Under the pieces are notes generated by a model. That model was not told where the DNA came from and ran no database searches. It saw nothing but the letters and a program-made list of their open reading frames with translations. A stretch of DNA of 19,346 bases from Acidobacteriota bacterium (lineage in GTDB: Bacteria; Acidobacteriota; Terriglobia; UBA7540), in NCBI GenBank assembly GCA_021827245.1, contig JAKAWN010000081.1, forward strand, positions 1 through 19,346, read 5' to 3'. Numbering within the stretch: the stretch's first letter is position 1; each line of letters opens with the position of its first letter. The position numbers were made by a program, and so were the translations under genes. Below, piece by piece: positions 13,196-19,346 of the stretch.

Positions 13196-15415
13196 ATGAA
13201 GTTCGCCCGGATTTTATTGTTGCCTGTCCTGGCCCTTTCTATTGTCGGGGTGACATTCGCAACCATTTTCGGCAACGTGCGAGGCATCGTCCACGATCCG
13301 CAACACCGGCCGATTCAGAGCGCTGAAGTGACGCTTTACGCCAGAGGCTCTGCATTGTTCAAGACCCTTCGTACGAATGCCAACGGCGAATTCGAATTCA
13401 ACGCAGTTCCCGCGGGCAGCTATACGCTGACGGTGAGGGTGGCCGGATTCCAGTCGGCCGAGGAATCCATCGCGGTGAGCTCGGGTAGCGCTCCGATTCT
13501 TCATTTTGCGCTCGAGATCGCGGCAGCAAAGCAGAGCGTCCGCGTGTCGGCCGCGCCCGGAATCATCAACACCCAGGCTTCCTCCGCCGAAACCACGGTT
13601 GACAGCCAGCAGATCGCCCGAACTCCCGGCGCCGACCGTGCGAATAGCCTGGCGATGATCACCGATTACGTTCCTGGAGCGTACATGGTCCATGACCAGC
13701 TCCATGTGCGCGGGGGACATCAGGTGACCTGGGAAGTGGACGGAGTTCCTGTTCCCAACACGAACATTGCCAGCAACGTGGGCCCGCAGTTTGATCCCCA
13801 AAACGTGGATTACATCGAGATGAAGACAGGCGGCTATTCCTCCGAATACGGTGACCGCACCTACGGCGTTTTCAATGTGATTCCGCGCACGGGCTTCGAG
13901 TACAACAACCAGGGAGAGCTGGTAGCAAGCTACGGCAGCTTCAACCAGACGAACGATCAGTTGAGTTTTGGCAGCCACACCGACCGCTTCGCTTATTTCG
14001 GCAGCTTTGAAGGCAACCGTTCCGATCTTGGCCTGATGACCCCCGTCCCTCAGGTGATCCACGACATGGACAGCGGCCTGGGCGGATTCGGCACGCTGAT
14101 TTTCAACGCTACGCCAAACGATCAGTTACGGCTGGTGGCTTCCGCGCGCGGCGACCATTTCCAGATTCCCAACACGCCTGACCAGCAGGCTGCGGGCATC
14201 CGTGATCTCGACCTCGAGCAGGACCGCTTTGTAAACTTTTCCTGGGTTCACACTTTCGGCCCCGGAATGCTGCTGACTGTTTCTCCCTTCTATCATTTGA
14301 ACCGGGCAAATTTTGTGGGCGGTCCCAATGACACTCCTTTCATTCTTAACGACAATCGCGGCTCGCGTTACCTCGGCGGGCAGGTGACTCTGGGCGTGGT
14401 GAAGGGAAAACACAATGCGCAGTTTGGATTGGAAGCCTTCAATCAGAATGATGACACTTTCTTTGGCCTCAGATCCGCCGAGCTTGCCGGCCAGCCGCCC
14501 ATCCAGCAGCGTTACAAGCCTTCCGGCAACCTGGAAGCAGGATTTTTCCAGGACCAATACCAGGTGACTTCCTGGCTGTCGCTCAACGGTGGCCTGCGGC
14601 TCACGCGCTATGACGGGCTGCTCCAGGAAAATGGAGTCGATCCGCGCATCGGAGCTGCCATCCGCCTGCCCCGGCTGGGGTGGGTTCTTCGCGGTTTTTA
14701 CGGGCGATACTTTCAGCCGCCGCCCCTCGACACGTTTTCCGGGCCCCTGGAACAGTTCGCACTCCAGCAGGGGGTGACATTCCTTCCTCTCCACGCCGAG
14801 CGCGATGAGCAGTACCAGGTGGGCATCGCAATTCCGTATCACAGGTGGGTGCTCAATTCGGACGTCTTTCGCACGCATGCCCGCAACTTTTTTGATCACG
14901 ATGAGATTGGCAACTCGAACATCTTTTTGCCGCTCACCATTCAGGGAGTTCGGATTCAGGGCTGGGAGGCTACGCTACGTTCGCCCCAGGTCCTGCGCCA
15001 CGCACGAATCCACCTGGCGTGGTCGCACCAGTTCGTCCAGGGGTTTGGCGCCGTCACGGGCGGCCTCACCGATTTCGCCCCGCCGCCGGTCGGTTTCTTT
15101 TATCTCGACCACGACCAGCGCAATACGCTGAGCACCGTGATCACCAGCACGCTGCCCGGCAGCGCGTGGGCCACCACCACCGTCGAATACGGCTCGGGCT
15201 TCCTGAACGGCGACGGCCCGGCGCATCTGCCGCCGCACACCACCGTGGGCCTTTCCCTTGGCAAGACGTTCGGCGAAGACTGGTCGCTGGCCGTGAACGC
15301 CCTCAACGTCGCGAATCGGCGCTACCTGCTCGACAACAGCAACACCTTCGGCGGAACGCATTACGTGAATCCCCGGGAGGTTTACGTCGAGATGCGTTAC
15401 CGCTTCCACTTCTGA
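13196..15415 (+). CDS. TonB-dependent outer-membrane receptor with N-terminal carboxypeptidase-regulatory-like domain
   Basis: The 739-aa product starts at ATG 13196 behind GGAGGAGGG, though the frame is open from 13136. Residues 1-22 form a signal peptide (cleavage after FA). Residues about 27-108 are a CarboxypepD_reg-like beta sandwich (VRGIVHDPQHRPIQSAEVTL, then NANGEFEFNAVPAGSYTLTV). A plug domain follows (about 130-235, with LHVRGGHQVTWEVDGVPVP and EMKTGGYSSEYGD), then a beta-barrel that ends in Phe (YVEMRYRFHF), the usual barrel terminus. It imports a substrate across the outer membrane using TonB energy. It is short beside the roughly 1000-residue Oar-like receptors common in acidobacteria. 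The ligand is unknown; the Cys-rich secreted protein upstream may be linked. Confidence 0.93.
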   Translation: MKFARILLLPVLALSIVGVTFATIFGNVRGIVHDPQHRPIQSAEVTLYARGSALFKTLRTNANGEFEFNAVPAGSYTLTVRVAGFQSAEESIAVSSGSAPILHFALEIAAAKQSVRVSAAPGIINTQASSAETTVDSQQIARTPGADRANSLAMITDYVPGAYMVHDQLHVRGGHQVTWEVDGVPVPNTNIASNVGPQFDPQNVDYIEMKTGGYSSEYGDRTYGVFNVIPRTGFEYNNQGELVASYGSFNQTNDQLSFGSHTDRFAYFGSFEGNRSDLGLMTPVPQVIHDMDSGLGGFGTLIFNATPNDQLRLVASARGDHFQIPNTPDQQAAGIRDLDLEQDRFVNFSWVHTFGPGMLLTVSPFYHLNRANFVGGPNDTPFILNDNRGSRYLGGQVTLGVVKGKHNAQFGLEAFNQNDDTFFGLRSAELAGQPPIQQRYKPSGNLEAGFFQDQYQVTSWLSLNGGLRLTRYDGLLQENGVDPRIGAAIRLPRLGWVLRGFYGRYFQPPPLDTFSGPLEQFALQQGVTFLPLHAERDEQYQVGIAIPYHRWVLNSDVFRTHARNFFDHDEIGNSNIFLPLTIQGVRIQGWEATLRSPQVLRHARIHLAWSHQFVQGFGAVTGGLTDFAPPPVGFFYLDHDQRNTLSTVITSTLPGSAWATTTVEYGSGFLNGDGPAHLPPHTTVGLSLGKTFGEDWSLAVNALNVANRRYLLDNSNTFGGTHYVNPREVYVEMRYRFHF

Positions 15416-15484
15416 CAGATTTCCCAAAGAGATTTGACACCAAGCCGGAAGTATGGGACATTCCCCCGTTGATGGGAGCGGCGA

Positions 15485-17269
15485 ATGTTCCTTGAAATCG
15501 AAGCCGGACTGTCTGTTCTCGCTGTCGCCCTGGCCTTCACAGTTCCGAATCTTGGCTCGCACTGGTTTGAGGCCATCGAGCGGAGCTTTGGCAGGCTGGC
15601 GCATCGCCGCATGCTTTCAGTCCTCGTTGTCGGGTTGACCGCGCTCGCGCTCCGCGCCGCCCTGCTGCCCATCCTGCCCATCCCTCATCCGCTGATTCAG
15701 GACGAGTTTGCTCAACTGCTCGGCGCAGATACATTTGCTCACGGGCGCCTCACCAACCCAACTCCGCCGATGTGGATGCACTTCGAAAGCCTGATGATCA
15801 TCATGAAGCCCACCTACAACTCCAAGTACCCGCCAGCGCCGAGCCTTTTCATGGCTGCGGGGCAGGTGCTCATGGGCCATCCGTTCTGGGGCGTGTGGCT
15901 GAGTCTGGGTCTAATGTGCGCTGCCATCTGCTGGATGCTGCAGCCCTGGGTCGGCGAAGGTTGGGCATTGCTTGGCGGATTCCTTGCCGTCGCGCGCATT
16001 GCAGCTTTCAGCTACTGGGCGGACAGTTATTGGGGCGGAGCGGTGGCGGCCTTGGGAGGAGCGCTGGTGTTGGGGGCGCTGCCTCGCCTCAAGCAGGAGC
16101 ATCGCGCGCGGAATGCCGTGCTGATGGGCCTCGGTCTGGCCATCCTGGCCAACAGCCGGCCGTATGAGGGGCTTGTCCTCAGCCTGCCGGTTGCCGTGGC
16201 CCTCTTCGCGTGGATGATGGGCAAGCATCGGCCGGCCTTTTCTGTCTCGCTGCCCCAGGTCGTTTTACCGCTCTGCCTGCTGATGGGCCTTACAGCAGCA
16301 GGAATGGGCTACTACAACTGGCGCGTCACCGGGAATCCATTGAGGATGCCATATCAGGTGTACCAGGCTCAATACGACCCTACGCCCTATTTCCTGTGGC
16401 AGTCCGCAAAACCCCTGCCCAAGTACCGTCATCCGGAGATGAAAGAGTGGGAGGTAGACGTTGACCTTCGCCAGTTCGTCTCCACACGTTCTTCCGCTGG
16501 CCTAATTATCGACGAGGTTGAGAAACTATTGGCAATTTGGCTGTTTTTTGGGGGTCCGCTGTTCACTCTAGTCGTCGTCCTCGCCTTTGTGACCTTGCCG
16601 TACGGCTTTTCGTGGAACGACATCAGCCCACCCTCCAGATTCCTTTTGGCTGTCCTCGCAGTATCAATCGCGGGTATTGGATTGGAAGTTTATATTTATC
16701 CTCATTACGCAGCGCCAATGACATGCCTGTTGTTTGCGCTGGTGCTGCTGGCCATGCGCCGGCTGCGACAATGGCGTGTGCGCGGCAGGCCTGCTGGGGT
16801 GTTCCTGGTCCGATCCGTGACGGCATTCACCTTCCTTCTCTTGTTCCTACGGGTAGGTGTTTCTCCTTTTCACCTCCATGCGGAGACGGCCTGGACCCCG
16901 TGGTTTCCTGTTAGTAAGAGGACATCACCGGTCGGACGATCACACATCCTTTCTGAACTGCGGAAGAAGCCTGGGCGCCAGCTTGTCCTGGTGCACTATG
17001 CGCCCGGCCTATACGACCTGGACCTCCACAAGACCGGTATCTGGCCGCCCTCGGGCGTTTGGGAATGGGTGTACAATAGTGCGGACATTCGGGACCAACG
17101 GGTCATATGGGCGCAAGATATGGGACCGGCAAAGAACCAGGAACTTATTCGTCATTTCAAGCAACGGCACGTCTGGCTGCTTTACGCCGACGACCAGCCT
17201 CCCAGGTTGGTACCGTACTCCGAGGCGATTTCCCTTTTGCCGTCATCAGGCAGAAAGGAAGCGCCATGA
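15485..17269 (+). CDS. GT-C type multispanning membrane glycosyltransferase (PMT/ArnT-like)
   Basis: The 594-aa product has about ten hydrophobic segments and GT-C features: an acidic pair in the first periplasmic loop (QDEFAQLL, D73-E74), NSRPYEG (223-229) and YPHYAAP (405-411). A soluble C-terminal part (about 460-594) would lie in the periplasm. Such enzymes move a sugar from a polyprenyl-phosphate donor to lipid or protein acceptors outside the membrane; donor and acceptor are unknown here. The start at ATG 15485 is supported by GGGAG 7 nt upstream. It lies 69 nt after the receptor. The stop overlaps an ATG at 17266 that opens only a 7-codon frame. Could also be a general hypothetical membrane protein of the PMT clan. 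Confidence 0.75.
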   Translation: MFLEIEAGLSVLAVALAFTVPNLGSHWFEAIERSFGRLAHRRMLSVLVVGLTALALRAALLPILPIPHPLIQDEFAQLLGADTFAHGRLTNPTPPMWMHFESLMIIMKPTYNSKYPPAPSLFMAAGQVLMGHPFWGVWLSLGLMCAAICWMLQPWVGEGWALLGGFLAVARIAAFSYWADSYWGGAVAALGGALVLGALPRLKQEHRARNAVLMGLGLAILANSRPYEGLVLSLPVAVALFAWMMGKHRPAFSVSLPQVVLPLCLLMGLTAAGMGYYNWRVTGNPLRMPYQVYQAQYDPTPYFLWQSAKPLPKYRHPEMKEWEVDVDLRQFVSTRSSAGLIIDEVEKLLAIWLFFGGPLFTLVVVLAFVTLPYGFSWNDISPPSRFLLAVLAVSIAGIGLEVYIYPHYAAPMTCLLFALVLLAMRRLRQWRVRGRPAGVFLVRSVTAFTFLLLFLRVGVSPFHLHAETAWTPWFPVSKRTSPVGRSHILSELRKKPGRQLVLVHYAPGLYDLDLHKTGIWPPSGVWEWVYNSADIRDQRVIWAQDMGPAKNQELIRHFKQRHVWLLYADDQPPRLVPYSEAISLLPSSGRKEAP

Positions 17270-17321
17270 ATCTCAGTATCGATTTTTGATGCTGACACAC
17301 TGGATTTACTCTTACGGATTC

Positions 17322-17426
17322 TTAGCGAATCTCGTTTTCACCCACATAGGCACTTCTGGATTCAACTTGTGCGGCTATCCAGTTGTAGGTCCTCGCCAAT
17401 CCATCGCTCAGCGATCGGGCCGAAAT
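17322..17426 (-). pseudogene. C-terminal relic of an NAD-dependent sugar epimerase/dehydratase
   Basis: On the minus strand, 34 codons between an in-frame TGA (17427-17429) and TAA (17322-17324) read 'SLSDGLARTYNWIAAQVESR' and then a short tail. This matches the C-terminal helix of NAD-dependent epimerases such as the GDP-mannose 3,5-epimerase type (pattern sLxxGLxrTYxWIxxQv). No Rossmann domain or catalytic YxxxK is present upstream, where the GT-C gene (17478-19091) occupies the strand, so only the last tenth of the gene remains. It is 52 nt after that gene's stop. The match rests on a short motif, so confidence is moderate. Confidence 0.5.
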
Positions 17427-17477
17427 TCAGGCCGTGGATCACACCTCAGTGTGTGCTCACTTTCTCAAGCAAATGGT

Positions 17478-19091
17478 TCACTGCCTCCGAACCACTTGAT
17501 AAAGCACATTGTTGCCGGACTTAGCGATAGGTTTCAGATGCCATCCAGCGCTGGAAAGCCGCGCCGGTAGCCAGTCGAGGCGGTCCTTCCCGCTGCGCAA
17601 CAGTAAAAATCGAGAATGGCTTTGAACGAAGGAATTGTAATCCGAGGTCGGAAGCGGCGTGTAACGCTTGTCAAGGTCCAAAGATAATTCCGGCAGAAAA
17701 TCCTTCTGCGACACAGCATATTGTGGGTCCGAAAGGTAGACGAGCCGCTTTCTTAGGTTTGGGGGTGAGTACCACCAATCAGGTGCATAATCGAATGCAT
17801 TAGCGACAACGATCGGTAGGCTTCCGGGGGCTTCAGGCAGCAGGCTGGAGACCGCATTCTCGCCCGGCTGAGCGGCTTGAGCCCGGTGGCTAACCGGCCC
17901 CCCCACCAGCTGCACTGTCACCACAATCAAGAAGTAAAGCGCACCCAGTGCCAGCGCGGCCTGTGCCCCACGACGTAAACGGCCAATGCGAGGAACCCCC
18001 CATCCCCCGAGCAAGGCGAGTCCCAAAGCCGTGCCGATAGCGTACTTAGCTTGAAAGTAGTTTGTGGCTATTGCCGCAATTCCGAGCTGCACTGCCACCA
18101 ACATGCACAGCGCTCCAACTGCGGCCCACTCATAGGCGGGAACAGAATTCACACTCATGGAACCGTCGGCACCGGGTTGTTCCGACCAGCGCACAAAAAC
18201 AAGTGGCACAGTGAGAAATAACAAGAGCACGGGAAACATACCCAGGTAACTAAGTAGGTCCGCCGCCGAGGGCTTAGCCCAGAAAATCTTCGAGAGCAGA
18301 ATCGGCTCGCCAAGCAGCCGATGAGACTGCTCGGCTAGGGGTATTGTAATTGCCAGCGGCAAAAGCCCTGTCGCAATTGCAGCCAACATCATCCCGTCTA
18401 CTCTGCGGCGCTGGATGAGTCGTGCCGCCTCTCCGGCTCCCAACATCACGCCGATATTAACGACTCCAAAATGGTGGCTCAATATTGCGCCCGCGATTCC
18501 GAATGCAACACCACAAAGAGGTAGAATGCGGCTCTGACACCTGCTTGCCGCCACCTGCCAGCAGAAGAAAACGAGCGCAGTAAAGGCAAGGAGCAGTTCG
18601 TAAGGCCGAGCCGTGTAGGCTTGGTAAGCACTAACTTCAGCCCCCATTACACATGTCAGGGCAAACAGTGCCTGAATGGCCGTACCGTGGCGGCGGACGA
18701 TACGGTAGGTCAGCAAGCCAACAGCCATATAGGCCAGGAGTTCCGGGAGTCGAACGCTAAGCGCCGATTCACCCAGCCATACCAGCGATAGATGGGTAAT
18801 AAGGTACTGCAGGGGCGGCTGGCCATCGGCGGGAATGGCCTTCATCAACTCCGAGATTGAGGAGAGCCGGGAGAGGAAAAGTGTGAAGAACTCATCGAAC
18901 CAGAGAGGGGTAGTATAGGACTTGTAGGCGGCGGACAGCACAAACACCGCTATCGTAAGCAGCATGTACACGCGCTCATGCCGCGAAATTGACCGGACCA
19001 CGTGAGCGTCTAAGCCAACCGGCAAGTTCGATGTTTGAGCAGGCGCATACGCCGTACCATTGCTCAAGTCGCAGACCTCGTTTTCCTCCAC
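17478..19091 (-). CDS. GT-C type multispanning membrane glycosyltransferase (ArnT/PMT-like)
   Basis: The 537-aa product has a polar N-terminus (1-42), then about ten hydrophobic segments. GT-C landmarks are LWFDEFFT (63-70, with the acidic pair D66-E67 in the first periplasmic loop), 'DGQPPLQYLITH' (89-100) and YTARPYELLLAF (159-170). A soluble C-terminal region of about 130 residues follows. It probably uses a polyprenyl-phosphate sugar donor. The GT2 gene just upstream overlaps it by 28 nt; GT2 enzymes of the DPM type make such donors, so the two may work as a pair. The start GTG 19091 has a weak RBS; a TTG around residue 9 or ATG at residue 43 are alternatives. It converges on the plus-strand GT-C gene. 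Confidence 0.8.
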   Translation of the reverse strand: MEENEVCDLSNGTAYAPAQTSNLPVGLDAHVVRSISRHERVYMLLTIAVFVLSAAYKSYTTPLWFDEFFTLFLSRLSSISELMKAIPADGQPPLQYLITHLSLVWLGESALSVRLPELLAYMAVGLLTYRIVRRHGTAIQALFALTCVMGAEVSAYQAYTARPYELLLAFTALVFFCWQVAASRCQSRILPLCGVAFGIAGAILSHHFGVVNIGVMLGAGEAARLIQRRRVDGMMLAAIATGLLPLAITIPLAEQSHRLLGEPILLSKIFWAKPSAADLLSYLGMFPVLLLFLTVPLVFVRWSEQPGADGSMSVNSVPAYEWAAVGALCMLVAVQLGIAAIATNYFQAKYAIGTALGLALLGGWGVPRIGRLRRGAQAALALGALYFLIVVTVQLVGGPVSHRAQAAQPGENAVSSLLPEAPGSLPIVVANAFDYAPDWWYSPPNLRKRLVYLSDPQYAVSQKDFLPELSLDLDKRYTPLPTSDYNSFVQSHSRFLLLRSGKDRLDWLPARLSSAGWHLKPIAKSGNNVLYQVVRRQ

Positions 19092-19346
19092 ACCTTCACC
19101 AAAGCAGCCACGTGACGAAGAAAAATGCCGGGCATCTTATGCCATTTATATACTTGGGTCGCGCCTGCAAAGCGCTTCCGGTGCTGCACAGGGAGTTCCA
19201 TGATCCTGAATCCGCGGCGATGAGCACAAGCGACGAACTCCCACCAAAAGCCTTCCTGCATATCTCCTAGTTCTCCTGCCAGTTTGTGGGCCACTTCCTT
19301 TCGAAACAGGACGTAAGGACAGCTCGGGTCATGCACCGGCGTCCAG
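19064..19346 (-). CDS. GT2 glycosyltransferase, C-terminal part (polyprenyl-phosphate mannosyltransferase-like; cut by window edge)
   Basis: The frame enters from the right edge and ends at 19064, giving the last 93 codons. The residues fit the C-terminal half of DPM1-type GT2 enzymes: a DPSCPYVLFRKEV segment, then 'GFWWEFVACAHRRGFRIMELPVQHRKRFAG' with the Arg- and His-rich end typical of the family, and a basic amphipathic tail. These enzymes make polyprenyl-phosphate sugars used by GT-C proteins. The N-terminal catalytic part lies outside the window, so substrate specificity cannot be judged. A GTG at 19336 is an internal codon, not a start. Its 3' end overlaps the start of the GT-C gene by 28 nt, consistent with one transcript. 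Confidence 0.75.
   Translation of the reverse strand, partial: WTPVHDPSCPYVLFRKEVAHKLAGELGDMQEGFWWEFVACAHRRGFRIMELPVQHRKRFAGATQVYKWHKMPGIFLRHVAALVKVWRKTRSAT

Noticed and set aside
13214..14062. 282-codon minus-strand frame inside the TonB receptor
   Set aside because: It is the antisense shadow of a clear receptor gene; composition is irregular and there is no family motif.
15434..15462. TTGACA as a promoter for the GT-C gene
   Set aside because: No -10-like hexamer lies 16-18 nt downstream.
16857..17570. 237-codon plus-strand frame overlapping the end of the GT-C gene
   Set aside because: The GT-C frame has membrane segments and a good start; this frame has low-complexity Arg/Ser/Pro composition and no RBS.

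Overview
The window looks like chromosomal DNA of a Gram-negative bacterium, most likely an acidobacterium (Acidobacteriota). The evidence is a GC-rich sequence with lipid A genes, a TonB-dependent receptor that carries an N-terminal carboxypeptidase-regulatory-like domain, a DUF1080 lipoprotein, a broken PknB-type kinase with the 'LGAGGxGEVY' loop common in that phylum, and a miaA-hfq-hflX cluster. The phylum is an inference from gene content; no rRNA or other marker is present.

Left part (1-2993, minus strand): folD (start 2993) reads into coaE, then comes a DUF1080 lipoprotein and a membrane protein cut by the left edge. This block supplies one-carbon folate chemistry and the last step of CoA synthesis. 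A divergent intergenic region of about 290 nt with a good sigma-70 promoter (3121-3149) separates it from the plus-strand genes.

Centre (3287-10308, plus strand): fabZ-lpxA-lpxI with 4-nt overlaps, then a Gfo/Idh/MocA oxidoreductase and a TonB-type energy transducer. The first three are lipid A genes. The oxidoreductase beside lpxA may make a 3-amino sugar for lipid A, as GnnA does elsewhere. After a second promoter come a 35-aa hydrophobic ORF, miaA, hfq and hflX, an order also known from Enterobacteria. A gene-free stretch of about 750 nt follows, with DnaA-box-like repeats, several hairpins, and a near-consensus promoter for pgsA.

Right part (11062-19346): pgsA overlaps an AMMECR1-domain gene. 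Then comes an accessory-looking region: a frameshifted serine/threonine kinase relic, a secreted Cys-rich small protein, a leader with competing hairpins, a TonB-dependent receptor, and a GT-C type membrane glycosyltransferase. On the opposite strand are a GT2 glycosyltransferase (cut by the right edge), a second GT-C membrane protein, and a short C-terminal relic of an NAD-dependent sugar epimerase. The two relics mark this as a zone of gene loss or rearrangement.

The best candidates for something new are the Cys-rich protein / TonB receptor pair with its structured leader, the 35-aa membrane ORF in front of miaA, and the gene-free region before pgsA. No CRISPR array, tRNA, rRNA, intact insertion sequence or phage gene was seen.
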